64,000 nucleotides of DNA from Branchiostoma floridae (Eukaryota > Chordata > Leptocardii > Amphioxiformes > Branchiostomatidae), in NCBI RefSeq assembly GCF_000003815.2, contig NC_049988.1, forward strand, positions 18,202,920 to 18,266,919, given 5' to 3'. Below, piece after piece: positions 12,758-26,800 of this stretch. Each line of letters begins with the position of its first letter. The first letter of the stretch is position 1. Below the pieces are notes generated by a model, which did no database searches, was not told where the DNA came from, and saw only the letters and a list, made by a program, of their open reading frames with translations. The position numbers and the translations under genes are program-made.

Positions 12758-15700
12758 TGCTAACACATGTACACACACAGAAAGACACACACGCACAAAC
12801 ACATACACAACTAGAAAGGTAATATTTGCAAGCAAATACAGAATGTTACCTTCACATGTTGTAGTCTAACACTGGTAACTGTTTTGTTCATTCTTATTGG
12901 AACACATTTATATATAACGTTTATTGATTGTTTCAACAACCTCTAGATACATTGCAGCGCCCTAAGGCGCTGAATTGCGTATTTAGGCATTTCTAAATGT
13001 AGTGAACCGAGCCCCTCTAGATCTGACATTGCTACATTATGTAACCGAACACCACATGGTGCCTGCTACTTTACCGGTTACCATGGTGACAGCCGTCTGG
13101 TCCAGGTCGTTGACCTTATTTGCGCGGAGAGGAAGAAACAAAGCAAAAACAGACATGTTCCCTTCTATGAAGGTAACATAATTAACACACACAGTTACAC
13201 ACGTACGCGCACAAACCTACAGAAAACACACGTACACACACACAAATTTATACGTGATTTCATTGTTTTCAGATTGGTACAGAAATCGGAGACGTACAAA
13301 GTCTGGCAGCACGAGTACAGCATACTCCAGGCCCACGCAGACGACATCGCCGGCAAAGTCTCGTCCCCGGCCGTTCTTGTGGATCTCGGCAGCGGAGGGT
13401 CCTCCAAAACCCGCCTGGTTATCGAGGCTATGCTGAAGCGGCACGGGAGCCCCACGTTTGTACCCGTGGACATGGCGAAGGGTAATAGTTTTAGCTTGTA
13501 ATGTGCCCACTTCTTCAGTCGCAGAGCACTGACAGTGCATGGCCATGATCACATCCGCCAAAAACGTGATTTCGGTGCCGTTAGTCAGTGTGTACATCTA
13601 TGACTGTATAGTTGTAGAGTTTGAGGATCGAAAATACATGGTGAATGTTTTTTCATTGTGTTAGAACAAAGCTTAACTTTGCAATCATTTTACCAACACA
13701 GATGTACACACAAAAGCAAAACCCAAGAAGCTGTGAATAGAGCTTTAGGATATGTGGTATGTGGTATATTTTTAGGTTTCGGCAAAACAAATCTCAAGTT
13801 CGATTATGAACCCCCTGGCGTCTTTCTATGGTACTGCTGTGGAACTTCTTGTTTTCATATATCGTGTTCTGGACATGGTATTGGCATGGCTTTTCGGTAA
13901 CAGATAGCTATCTTGTTTATCAACGTAGAGTTTATCGAGGCGTGCGGGCGGCAGCTGGAGACAGACTACCCGGGCCTGACTGTGGAGCCCTTCGGCGGGT
14001 TGTACATGGACGGGGTGCGGCATGTCGCCGCCAGGAAGGAGCCTAAGTTGCTGCTTTGGTTCGGAAACAGCTTCAGTAACATCTCCATCCATGGCCAGGT
14101 GCAGATGCTACAGGAGATCCGGGCTCAGCTCAATGGTATGTATTCAAGAGCGTTCTAGTGTTCAGATGGATGTCACTAGCCTCTACCAGGCTCCCCAGGT
14201 CGCTGGAAAGATAGTAGAAATTGTCCAAATAGACAGAAAACACACCAGAGGAGTTGGTTGACCGAGGAGTTCAGTTTGCGACCTGAGCGACCTGGGTAGC
14301 CTGGTAGAGGCTAGGATGTCACCGTCGGTATTAAATTTGTCACGAACACGTATCAAGTTACAAGTGTGTGAACTTGTAAATGCTGCACGTCAAACCTTGT
14401 GGAAGACGAAACACATTTCATCATTTTTATCTTCATAGGCTAGATATGAAACATGTTGCTTTTTTGCTCTGCACCGTCCTCTTCTTCATCTCCAATCAAA
14501 TATTAAAGATTTCCTCGGGCCCAGCTCCAGGTATTCAAACTAGCTGACATTGTGCCTAACTTTGGGTTGAAAGGTCCAAACACTGAGGAAGTTTTCTTTC
14601 CTTTTACTGTAGAGCAGGACAGGTTGGTTCTCGGGGTGGACATGAACACTGACCGAGAGGCCTTGTCTCAGGCGTACGGGGAACAGTGGACACCGATATG
14701 GCGGGACAACCTCATCTCACGCTTCAATAAGGTAACAGTGATCTTGATGAACCCTTGTCTTGTTGATCCCGTATACGGGCGGTACATATATGATGCCTGT
14801 ATGATGGCCCAGCATCTTTATATGGGTTTGGGACATTTCTCACTTAAAAGCGGCATACCGCAACAAATTGCATGCTTTGCCATTGGGGAAGCAAATCTGC
14901 AGCAGCAGCACAGAATAGGTCATGTTTTGCCGAATATTTAAAAATTCTTATGAGGACAAGGGCTTTAAATGTGCATATCAGGTGAGCACAACAGTGGGGA
15001 TTTGAACTAAGGGCCTCTTGTCGATGTAGGTTAGACATCCAGGTAATATACGCCAAAAAGTAGTTACTCAAGCAATTGGACATGGTTTTACAAAACAATA
15101 TCCAGTCGCATGACTGAGTACTTTTTGTGTCCATCCATTCTAGTAGCATGGATTCACGCGGTGAGATATAACAACGAGAATTTGAACTCACGTCCTCTTG
15201 TTGGTCTTGGTCAAGAGAGAGGGCCATTAACCACTAAACTACGTACGCCACTTTGTCTTTTATTTGGTGGTTAATTCTACGGATAAAATTTATTATATTT
15301 ACACCTTCCGATGCTTCTTCTTATCCCAGGACTTTGACGGAAACATGGACGCTGAGAAGTTTGAGTACAGGTGCGAATTTGTGGAGAACCCTCCGAGCGG
15401 AGACACTCCGAGCTACATTGTGAAATCTCTGACCAGTTTGGGCAAACAGCGGGTGCGATTTGGTAAGTTTTTTGTAGATCTCTGTACAGGGATTGTCTTG
15501 TTCCTAAGAACAACAAGCGGTCACAAAAGTTGCTTTGTAGCATTTCCAATACGTTTAAAAATATGTACTAGTTTTATTATGACTAATCATCAAAGCTTTA
15601 CAATTATCAAATCTAGAATCTGATTCTAGAAACAGTATTGTTTAGACCTGTCGTGTATCTGTCTGCCTTACAAAGAACACTAAATCATAGTTTGCTTCAC

Positions 15701-15998
15701 GACACAGGAGATAGGTATCACAAATGTAGAATGTTTGGATTCTCATTTTCTGTGGCAACATGTTTTCTCTGTTCCAGAAAAAATCGGCCTCGACATTGAC
15801 TTCGAAGACGGAGAAAAGATCTATTTCTACGAGGGGCCGAACACCAGCTGCAAGTGGAACCTTAAACAGCTGCGTCGCCTAGCGGAGAAGAGCAGCTTTG
15901 CAGTCGATGAGCACTGGACCAATGATGAGGAGAATTATTGCGTCATCTGCTTGGCACCAGCAGATATCATTCCAACTTCATTTCCTCGATCTGAGTAG
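12523..15998 (+). CDS. EgtD-like histidine-specific N-methyltransferase (six exons)
   Basis: Exons 12523-12692, 13273-13481, 13929-14135, 14613-14731, 15330-15462 and 15778-15998 join in phase (1059 nt, 352 aa). The family transfers methyl groups from S-adenosylmethionine to the alpha-amine of histidine-like substrates; EgtD makes hercynine, the first step to ergothioneine. Visible signatures: YDTRGSEL around residues 48-55, the SAM motif VDLGSGGSSKTR at 93-104, VPVDMAKEF at 120-128, WFGNSFSN at 170-177 (Asn at the substrate-contact position), and a C-terminal segment with Glu298, Ser303 and Lys305 matching the family's E..S.K region. Length suits EgtD (about 320 aa) with a short acidic N-terminal extension. 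No EgtB/OvoA-like sulfoxide synthase is fused or nearby, so the product is uncertain. No targeting signal is seen, so it is probably cytosolic. The exon 3 acceptor at 13928 was chosen because it restores the family sequence. Confidence 0.85.
12718..12757. repeat. CA microsatellite in intron 1
   Basis: An impure run of CA dinucleotides begins about 25 bp after the exon 1 donor of the EgtD-like gene. It continues as scattered CACACA words to about 12800. Confidence 0.85.
14176..14314. mobile_element. 139-bp MITE in intron 3 of the EgtD-like gene
   Basis: The 29-bp ends at 14176-14204 and 14286-14314 are inverted repeats of each other with one mismatch; they begin CTAGCCTCTACCAGGCT. The interior is too short to code. 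It is a miniature inverted-repeat element of unassigned superfamily. Confidence 0.8.
14985..15255 (-). mobile_element. tRNA-like SINE fragments plus foldback piece in intron 4
   Basis: On the minus strand, 15255 to about 15165 reads like a tRNA head: TAGTTTAGTGG suits an A box and GAGTTCAAATTC a B box. A second B-box-like piece sits at about 15001-15011. Between them, about 15051-15085 carries CCAAAAAGTAGTTACTCAAG, which is shared with the foldback element at 44727-44975. No standard tRNA gene structure is complete, so these are best read as SINE or MITE debris. Confidence 0.5.
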
Positions 15999-18795
15999 GA
16001 TGGATAACTTCATGTGTCTGGGACGTCGACAAAAGTTTCTTCGAGGGATGGGCATAAAAATTTGATAATATGTTAGTTAGGCTGTGGTGGCTCGATTTTA
16101 TGAATTGCATCCTCTGATAAACCTCAGAACTGACGCGAGCCTGAGAAAAAAATTTCCCTTTATTGTGGAATGGTTTAATGGGTGAATACAATGTAAACTA
16201 AAATGGGTTTGGTTGAATCATTTACTTTGTTAGAGAAGATTCAGTAGAATTTCTTTGTTGGATGTGTAACTGATATATCATAAGGTGTACGCGTATACGT
16301 GTCGTGGTCATTGGGACTAGCCAAAACCGTCGTCATGCAATGAACAGGTAAGGGAGGAAGAGAGAACAGAAAAGATGGGGGAATAATATAAGAAAATGGA
16401 CAGGCATAGTACAAGTTAGAAAACTAAGGAAAACAGAAAATGGAGAAGAGTGGATAAAACCGGTTGCCAGATCTTCTGTGATGTTCCAACAGTCAACATT
16501 TTACGGTGCACACCCCAGTTTATTTGGGGTCTCAAATCGAGGCTGCGCACCCTCAAGTCGAGAGGCCGTCTCTCCAAGAAAATAAATCTAAAGCAGAAAA
16601 GCAGAATGAAGGGTATTACTCTAGCTTTGAGAACAGCCGGGTTTCAGTTTCTTCACTCTCTCCGATCCACTTTTCGTAATTTTTTTGGGAGAAAAGTTTT
16701 TTCACGTAAAAAAGTATGCAAAAAAGGGGTATTTTGGCGTGGAAATAAACCCATCACCTATATTTTAGTCATGAAAATGACTGATATTGTCGGAAAGAGA
16801 ATACACCTAGGATTAATCAGGCAAAAAATAAAAAAATCGTAACACTGAGATTTTTACAATAACCCGACGCGGGAGGCAGAACGCATATGATATGGACTTG
16901 AATCTGGGTCAACGAGCGAATCACTTCCAACGCGTAGAAATACAAGGAAGTGACCCTCAGGCCCAAAACCAATTTGCACCAAAAACACATCACTTCTTAC
17001 GCTTTTTAGCCATGCCATACTCAGTATTAAATGACACTTCGCAGCAGATTATGAGAAATTTGAGCTCAAACCTAGTCTTCGAGACCCTTTTGTCACATTT
17101 TTCTCGCGCACTATCACCTGTCGCGGAAGAATTGGTGTGTGCACAGTTTAGACTCATGGATAAATGAGATGAGATGATGAGATTTGAATTTGTAATGCAC
17201 AACTTACCTTATAAATATAACTGGAAGTAATTGCTATGGGCCTACTCAATGTGAATAGAAATAAAACTCAAACGCTCTGATAAGCATTTTCATAATACGT
17301 AGATTTATACAGCTGTAAACTTTTATCATAAATAAACAAAGGTTCAATCAAACAAACAATCATAGCGTGTATTAAGTTTTAAATGTACCCACACCGGATG
17401 ACTACATCAAAGTGAAGACTTGTCAGAAACGCTGAACTAAGAAGAGTTTCAGTTTCAGTGAGTTTTAATTACAGATCGGGTCTGTCCGAAGGACACGTCA
17501 TTTTCCGAGTCCAAGGCAGGGAGAGATGTTTGATGTTACCTAACCTTGCCATGTTTGGTAATCTGAAAGTCATTAAAGGTCACTTCCTACAAATCACCAA
17601 TTTGCATATCGCTCGGCTTTCTTCATAGGTGATTGACAAAGATGGCGTAGGTGACAGGGCCGTGAACATGCGGCATAATTTAGCTCCGATTATCCAACTA
17701 TAAAAGCAAAGACACGGCATAGCTGTGCTTATTTAGGAAGTTTTATAGATAGCCTTCTCATCTGTGGTGGTATCTTTTCACATTTCGTATTTGACGATGA
17801 ATAATTTAAGAGTTTCCCTGGCCATGTTCTTAATATGTTCGCTCGTCAGCATCCACGGAAGGCGTCAAACTTGTGTACTTTTTTCAATCGTTATCTGTTG
17901 GGGCTTACCAACTTGGACACATACTCTGACTTTTCAGTTATTTACAACAAGGTTTAGTCCATAACAAGTTGTACTTATCATGTGCAGACACGTATGCATA
18001 TCTCCGCAAAAATGATTTTAAAATCCTACCGGACTTTGGACCCCTACCGGACTTTGGACCCCTCCCGTTATCATCAGCATTCACACACACTGTCTCTTTC
18101 TTCCTCTAACGTTATAACGTTACATTTGTAAACAATAAATACGACCCAGTGCTTTACATTTGTTCAAATTTGACTGTTAGATTGCAAAACAGCCGGTAAT
18201 GAGGAAACGGATTACGAAATTTCTTTTTGTTGATCGTTTTGTGTCAATCTGTACGACGCTAACACAAATGTTGAAAGTCATTCAGCACCAAGGACAGGGA
18301 AGCATTTCTCAGTAGTGTCATTAGTAAACACTGGTCCCACGCCTGGGGAGCGAGGCTAGCTGCTGATGCCCCGTATGTCAACTCTGTTGCTGGTGTAGGG
18401 TGTTGAGGTACCAGAGGAGCACGTGAATAAACAGAATCCCTGTGATTTGTGTGACTGTGAGTTTTTATTTCCACGTAATTACTATCTAAGGTTCAGTTAT
18501 GGCATCTAAATCCAAATAGAACAGATTTTATTATCGTAAGACATCACCAAACACATAACCATGATGATTTCCATTATAATAACTACACTGTACTCTCGTT
18601 TCAACTGATTTTAACTTAAATAATATGTAATTTTGTTTGTTTTATTGCCAGGTTAGTTTGTGTATTGGTTACATCCTGCCGTAACTTGAGCCCGTTACCA
18701 GGCAACATGATTGTTCGAACAATGGTGACGTCACGACTAGGATACCAGGATAGCTCAGGCGGGGTGCGGCCGTGTTCCAGTCGTGCTCGTGCTAA
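15818..18795 (+). repeat. segmental duplication, upstream copy
   Basis: This stretch shares ordered similarity with 27823-29577 in the same orientation. Matched pieces include the end of the methyltransferase exon 6 (15818-15960), a short block near 16436-16495, a GATGAGATGATGAG block near 17165, and a nearly continuous block 17250-18795. Shared words include CACGCCTGGGGAGCGAGG, GTGAATAAACAGAATC and GTGACGTCACGACTAGGATA. The other copy is shorter, so insertions or deletions separate them. The rest of 15999-20867 holds no recognised gene. A GGTGATG-rich simple repeat lies at about 20570-20755. Confidence 0.8.
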
Positions 18796-20867
18796 AGACA
18801 AAATAAGGCAAATCACGTGTTCAACGTGAATCCTAATATAACTCGAAAGCATAATTAAGATGAAACAAGAAATAGAAATATGTCATCGTATTATGTGGGT
18901 CCTAGTGGCAAATAGGGCAGCAATTTTTCTTGCAGATTCAGTAGCAGGGTATATATATCCTGTTAGCCCCTCCCCTTTAACGTGGGTTTCAGTACAGAGT
19001 CAATATCTCCCCATGTAAATGTACCTGTACGTTGCACGAACACCTTTTATAAAGAGCACATCTATCAGATACATTCTTACCTGTTAACAGCAGCAGCTTG
19101 TCCATCTTCGCCTTGTTCGCGAGTCTTCTTAACGTTAATGTGAACGATCCAGTCTAGGTCACACAGATGGTTTGTTTAAAAGTCTGTTTGAAACGCACAC
19201 TGGATGTCTACAACACTCACAGACGATAGTTGCACAAGTGTTGCCCACGCAACAGCCCTGCTTTGTTTGTTATGCGATCGTAACGCAACAGGTAAGTAAT
19301 TCGCCTGAAGAATCTAGAGATTCAAACGGACATTTTCAGCCGAGATTCGACCTCTGCACGATTCTTTGGCGAAAAAATTGTGTTCTGTCTTTTGCCCGCC
19401 TACCTAATTGTTTCACTTGCGAACTTAAAACCACCGCGAACACTTCATTTCTTACCTGCCGCGAAATTAATTCCCCGTAAACATTTTCCCTCTAACACTT
19501 ACCCGGTATTTATTTCCGACCTTGTTTGCGATGATGTGCTTAATTATGAGTGGAGCTACACAAAGAACCTGTACATGTTGTCATCTGCTCAAATATGCTG
19601 CTAACCTTGGTAGCTTTCATCCTTTCACAGGACGTGGTAACATATCACCCAATCTTTCTGTGTGATTAAACAACATTGTATCCATCCTAGTGCAAATCAT
19701 ACGGGTGGAGTGTGCCCGTGTTTAACGTGTCCCATTGATAGCTTTTATGTGAAACCTTTTACAATATCAAAAAAGGGGTTTGGCGAGTTTGTAATGTGAT
19801 ATCTTACGGCTTGGATGTGAAACCTTTTAGAAAAGAGAGGTTTGGTAAAATTTGCCTATGAAATATATTTTTTTGGCGTCGCAGTGTGTGAAAAAGCTAA
19901 GATGTGCTAAACATGTGGTGTAAAATGTAACAGTCTCGGGATTTATAAAAGGTCGTAAAATACATGGAAGGTGCTTCATTGCAGGCTTTAATTATTCATA
20001 TAGCCTCGCTAATGTGACGCTTCACGAGGCCGTACAAACGCTCTAAACCGGCGTCATGCTGTGTGCGACCTTCGGCCGAAGTCACCAAAAGATTTACTCT
20101 TTTATACTCAAGGCCAACTTCTATCCTCCAATAGTATATTTACCATCTTATCTTCAAATTGAGTGCAAGTGTGCGCATGACACATGTATGACAAAAACAC
20201 TGTATTTTTACCACTTTTATTTGCCCCAGCATCAAAGCAGACATGCAGTAGATTGATGTTTTGTCTTGATTTTGTTTTTCAATTCTACGGAGGAAACTGT
20301 TTCTACCTTTCTACAAAATATTTAGACCCTTATTTCTTCAGTTAAATGTATTACGAAACGTATCACAAAACTTAATGGAATATTCTACTTAATATAGTTC
20401 AGGTATACGTAGACTCCAAGCTTGCTCCTCTGCTTTCACCTTAATTACTATTCAAATCCTTTATCATTACGCAGCCATGTTCTAGATTTATGTATCTTAT
20501 GTCCATTGGAAAGAGACGACAAAGATTTAGTTTCGTGACAATTTTTCTGATTGTGATGATTGTATGGTGCTACTGAGATGGTGATGGGTTTATGGTGCTG
20601 TTGAGATGCTGATGGGTTTATGGTGCTGATGAGATGCTGATGGTTTTATGGTGCTGATGAGATGGTGATGCTTGTATGGTGGTGATGGTTTTATGTTGCT
20701 GATGAGACGGTCATGGTGTGATGATGATGATAAGATGGTGATGATCGTATGGTCTGACGACCGCGAATGTATTGTGCTGATCAGCAATCTGGCGTTTGTC
20801 GGCAATAACAACAATTCAATAATAGCTCATAAATGTAAACAACTGGAGGTGGCTTTCAGTTACATTC

Positions 20868-23800
20868 TTAATAGCGTGGCCTGTAAAACTCGAAGGTTGG
20901 TGCGGCATTTGGCCCAATCTCAGGATCCCCATCCGGGTCTACTGGCGTCCGCACAAGCTTTTTTCCCCAGGCTGTTAATGAAGACATCATGCCCATGCAG
21001 TCCTTCATCTTGTACGGGTTTCCGTTAAACGCCTCGTGGATACACTTCAGCAGGCCTGTGTAGATCTTGTTAAAGTTGTCAGAATATTTGCGAACCTGCG
21101 ATGCTAGCGGGTATCTCTCGGAGTGCGGGTTAGAAATGGTCGGCCAGACACCGACATCAAAGAAAGGCACAAGTCGGCCAGCGAAGCTAAAAGTCTTGGT
21201 GCAGTTCATGTCATCATCACATGGGAAAAAGTTGTCAAAGCACTGTCCCAGTGATGCGTCTTCTTTGTCTGTTTCTATCAGCCTCCGTCCGTGCACCACC
21301 TCGGCAAACTTGAAGTAGTGTGACAGCTCGTCCTTCTCGTCAAAAGGGTCGCAAGGGTCGCTCCCTTCGCCCTCAGTGGCGATGTCCACTATGGCAGCTA
21401 CTGCAGTGGGAAGATTATACACTGCATATGGGGAGCTGTCCCTCTTGCCAAACCAATGGTCACTGGTTATCTGCTTCGTGTTTTCACCTGTAAACAGACT
21501 CCGTGCTTGTATCTGTAGTACGACCATCGGGCAGAGAATCTGATGGATGTAGATGGCACCGATGGTAGCTGGCCTTGTCGTGGTCTCTCTACACCGTCGA
21601 TCGATTTCCGCCCAAGTGTCCTCATTGCCCGTAGGTGCATCATCACTGCACTTTATTAGACGTTTTCTATGAGTGCGAAGATACTGGAACACATCAGAAT
21701 TCACCATCTTATAATTACAGTCTGGTCTCTCTATCCCCTGAAAAACGGTTCGGATCTGGTTCAAAGAGCACCTCGCGAGCTTTACCACAAGACCAGGGTT
21801 GGCGCCCCCAGGAAGGGCATTTGGATAGGACGGTACTATAGACGGATGGTTTAAGTTTGGCGCCCCGCCAATCGCGTTCAGGAGGTTGGAAACCAGAGCC
21901 ATGTGTTTCATCTCATCGACAACTATACTTCTGATCAGGGAGGCCACCTCTCTGTTTTCGCCATCTTTTATCGAGAACAGCGCACTCAGATAGGGAGGGA
22001 TTGTCGCCAGTTCCAGCTGAAGAGCTACCTGGAGAGACCGCTTTAGTTCCTCTAAGGTGTGGGTGTTCGTACCTATTGGTGGGAGGTTCGTGGATGTGTC
22101 CAGATCGTCTAACCATGACAAAATCATTCGCCGCTTTGTTGGAGAGAGGTCTCTGGTTACAGGCATGTAATTCGGGTTTGTTTCGGGGAGAGTAAAGACG
22201 TGTTTGAGTATTTTCAGTTTTTTAGTGACATCCTCGTAGCTTGCAAGGTTGATAATCGGCTTCATGACGGGGTACAGGTTGGCATACTGTTGGAATATCG
22301 GGTAGACATGTTCGTACCAGGTCACTTTACCGGGAGTGAAGGTGTACTCTGAATACACCTGAGCTGAAATCATTAGGTCCCGAACTGTGAATTCATGATC
22401 ATCTTCCTTTTGGGCAATTATGTCGTATTTGTAGACCTGGCCATCTAGCTGCTCTTCTCTCCTTGGTTCCCCTGGATTGCTGGACCGGAAGGTTATCGCA
22501 GAAATGCCGTTGCTGCCGGATGGTTTGGTACTGACGATATCTATTGCTGGTTTCGGGTCATCTGGTGGCCAGATTAGCTTGGGTTTGACGAGAACTCCTT
22601 TGGCAGACCTTCCAAACTGGAAAGCGCGAAATTTCACATTCCATTCATTATTGGGCTCTTTCCGTGCAACACGATTGCCCACGGCCTCAACGAACAGGCC
22701 ATCTGGTCTTTCCTCCAATACTGGCTCGCAGTGCGTTGGGGACATTTGTTGAATAACCGCCAATGGAGTGTTCCCAATTGTTTCAATTGCTTTGTGTTTT
22801 ACTGAAAGTGCAATTATGCCTGCAGTCCTCAGAAACCAGTGGTTTCCGCACAAGTTTCCGCTGAGTTTGATTTCTCCCAGGTTGTATGCCTCGTTGCTGA
22901 GAGGTTCACACCTTCGCTTCGTGCCGTTGTACTGAAGAAGATACAGGGGTCCGCCTGAGGGTTCGACAGGGTTACCTTCGATGTCGAACTTCATACTATT
23001 GGCAAAGTCCAACACTACATGCTTCGTGTGGACGTCAACATAGAACGGTACATGACCACCGTCATCTCTCCACAGCATCCTCTTATACAGGCCATAAGGA
23101 AGAGGGTGCTTCGACACTGCTGCAAATATGGTCCCAACCACACGGCCATACAGGTAGTCTTCAGACTTCGGTGCCACTCTCATGTTGTAGACGTTGAGTT
23201 TGACGTGCAACTGAAATCCAGGCATGCAGCGGAGAGCCATGACCTGCTGTATGAAGTCAGACTGTCTTGCAAGAGGACCTTCGATCCACTTCACGTTTTG
23301 TAGCGTCGACACCCAGACCGCAATAAGACGTGTAAACGCAACTATTGAATTGCAGCCCAATCCCGTACAGGCGTCGTGCATGTGGTTGAATGACCGCGGG
23401 ACGAAATCCCCCTTCAGGAAGCCATCCACACCGACCACGAGGCCCCAGAGTTGAGATTGGTCTTGGTTGTCTGTATCCAGGTCCACCAGTTTGCCTGCAC
23501 TTGTGCTGTCCGAGCCTAGATAATCAAAGAAGCCACATCTGTGCATTTTTGTGGGTAAGGCGCAAATCAGATGTGATGCAAGGCCACACCAATATAAGTA
23601 TTCAACATAGAAATGTATGTCGAAAGACACTGAGTTGGAAATGAACTTGCATGCATGCCGTCCGGTTCGGTATTTATGCCTGCAATGACATCTTGTCCCT
23701 TTGGAACCTTAAGGACATCTGTGCACAACATTGAACTATATCTGATCTGTCGTCTTCTTTGCTGAGTCTATACGTACATCCTGAAATTCCGACCATAGAG

Positions 23801-26800
23801 ATGAATCCTAACGATGGCTCAGGGTGTATTGTTGTTAAAGCTGGACCAAGACAAGAGAGTAGCTTAGTAAAGATAGAATATTACCTATGATCGTTTGGCC
23901 AACGATAGGGTCGTTCACGACGCCGCAGTGTCCGTCCGCAAGGCAGACTTCTGTGACTCTACAGTCAACCAACCGGAAATCAGCGCTGCCTTTCGGGTTC
24001 CAGCCGGGCTCTCTGAAGGGATCAAATGTGCTGCTGTTGAAATTCCCCCTTAGGTTGTTGAAGGTTGAGACGTCGGCAAGAAATCTCCCAGCGAAATTCA
24101 ATCGAAGTTTAGCTGCAGGAATGACAACACATTTATAGGCAGGGTCATCAACATTCTTCATCATGATTCAAGTGTTGGCTCCATAACCACATTTCCAAAC
24201 CGAGACCCCGCCGGGCTGTTTGTAGAAGAAATATACACAAACTATGCTCATGATTCTTACGTTTATGTGTTTTGTTGTCATTAATTGCATACTCGTTGTT
24301 CCCTTTCATGAATGAAAAGTATGACATAAAAGGCACCAAACTACACAAGACGTAAAGATAATAGTTGTGGGCATTATTTGTGTACATTTTTACATAGACA
24401 TTTTTATTTTTCGTTTCCAGAAACAGCCCGGCCGAGCCTCGGTTTGGAACTGTGACGTTGGGCTAATAGGGAGAAGATTTTGCCAGGGGAGTTTTGCTAC
24501 GAAAAGGTTTGAATTGCCGCGCAGTCGAAGGGAGGATATTAACCTAAGGCCTACGTCACATTTCCAAACCGGGGCCCCTTTCGGGAACGGAAATTATCAT
24601 ATAAAAGACATCCAACTACACAAGACGTAAAGAGAATAGTTGTGGGCATCATTTGTGTATATTTTGGGGTATACATTTTTATTTATCGTTTCCAGAAACA
24701 GCCCGGCCGGGCCCCGGTTTGGAAATGTGACGCTGGTCTAAGCGCGCGTGGACTGAATCTCCAGGCCAATTATTTGTCGAATTCCCAATTCATTGGGTTT
24801 TACCCCATTTGCCATCGCGATTGCTATTTTGTCATTGGGTGGGCCGACTACTCTCTTCGCAGCCCGGGGCTGAATTGTGAGGATTAACAATAGGCAGGGC
24901 TAAGTACTATTGAATAATTGAGAAAACTGACAGTCTTTATTTAACTGTAACAAGCTTCAAACGTTTTATACAAAAAATAATGACTCCACTAACATGCATG
25001 TTTGACCTCACACTTTGATAGAGTACAATGAATTCTACCAATAAACGCAATAACGTACCAGAGGGGCTGATGTGTCCAGTTTCAACTTCGTCCTCGCCAC
25101 GTTCACAGAAGTCGTCAATGGAGCCTGAAGTTAAGCATTTGATAGACATTTCAGGAATGTGATGCGTGATCATTTCTATTTATTGGTTGAAATTGAAGGT
25201 GATTATCACCCTTTCAAAATAACAAAATGTGAAATTTTGGTAAGTGTGGTGGGTTCTTTAACGTGTTCGAGGTGTGGCTCTCCTTAAACATAAGGTGCCC
25301 ATCGCTTTATGCCCTAATGAGAACCTAGCCGAAGCTAGGTTCTCATTTTCAATTGAATGGAGCCAAGGAATTGGTGTTAACATGTTACCAATGCACAAAA
25401 TCAGGTAGGCATTATACTCCAAAACCTTTATGTGCAGATTCCGTGTTGAATACATGATTGTGAACTGTGTCTACGCTACGCACTACTGGACAAAAACCCG
25501 CTTGGGCATACCATCTAGGAACAAACTCAGAGGCCGAACAGTAGATCGGTCCTCCAAACTCCTGCCACCACCAGTAAGATGATAATCAATGTTGCACCCG
25601 CATGAATGGCCTAGGTGGATGTTACTACTTTTATCTCACCTGTATTGTCATCTTCTACTTGCTCACTTTGGGGGTTCTGGCTGTATAGGCTGTGCTCATG
25701 GCTGTGATGGTCTGTAGCCGAATCTGAAATAAGATTAAACCAAGAATGAAACGTCCAGCTCATCAACTAGAGTTCCGCGATCTCATAACCTTCGCCAAAT
25801 GATGCCAACCTTTAAAACTGACGTATACAAAATGTTTCTGGTTAACTATGTACAAACGACGCCCTTATTAATGGTAAAGAATCGCTGGAGGATGAAAGAT
25901 CTCACTTGAAAAATTATCTCTACTTTTAATTCTCAAAAGGCTCTAAAATTATGACTTTTCTTCTCGTCGTGTATACACACTGATTATACATGACTTTCCA
26001 TGAAACAAAATCCTATGAACAGTATGCTTGCGTGTTATAATTATGTACACAGTGCTGAACAGGTATTAAAACCATTCCTAAATCACAACGTTGTTAACTC
26101 CAATAAGTCATATCGAAGAAGTTGTCTATCCAGTTCTATCGTTGAGTCGATGCCTCCTACGCAGAGAAACACCTTTAACCTTTGTCTCAACTGTACACTG
26201 CTCCACACATTACCAAACAAGTGCGCTCAAATGTGCCCATAGATACATGCAATAAATGCCCTGGGCGCACCAGAACTGGTTAGACATGATTTTCTGTCCT
26301 CTGGCCATGGGTCATGGAGAGGTTACAGGCATTAACAGGGGAGGGCTGTATACGGAGGGAAAAGCTAGTAGTAGTATACCAAAAAACTTGAAAGACTAAA
26401 CAGTGACCAATCTTTTCTTTTTTTTTCACATGTATTTCATTAACTTTCCCTTGAATGCCTATCATCGACGATCTCACAAGCTAAAACGTACAGGCCAGGA
26501 TAGTAAAGTTCTAGGTAGTTCTGAATAATCCAAGTAACGTTACGAATATAGTAAGAACGTGCTATCTTACTACATTATACAGTACATACAACTACAAAGT
26601 CTGATACGCCACAATTCATGCGAGCAAGTCATGCCCCCTGTCCTAAATTGAGAATATCTTAGGAACTCTCGAACTGTATGTGACACCAGGATGTGCCAAA
26701 TAACAGTGAACCGTACAGTAACAAACTATTTAAAGTTTTCAGAAAGGGAGGGGGTCTGCACGATGTTTTGAAATAAACCACCAGAACCTGAATGTCTCAC

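Noticed and set aside
12225-12788. 187-aa minus-strand frame opposite the EgtD-like first exon
   Set aside because: Half is CA-repeat translation, and the rest is antisense to a supported coding exon.
13908-13928. Earlier acceptor for exon 3 of the EgtD-like gene (after 13907)
   Set aside because: It is phase-compatible but adds seven residues inside a conserved family segment; the acceptor at 13928 gives the expected VDMAKEFIE continuity.
15165-15255. A functional tRNA gene on the minus strand
   Set aside because: A- and B-box words are present, but the acceptor stem does not pair cleanly and it lies among SINE/MITE debris inside an intron.
23516-23630. N-terminal part of the long minus-strand frame as the start of the VioB-like protein
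   Set aside because: The phase-1 acceptor at 23516-23517 joins exon 4 seamlessly, and the upstream 39 residues resemble intron translation (hydrophobic, no family match).
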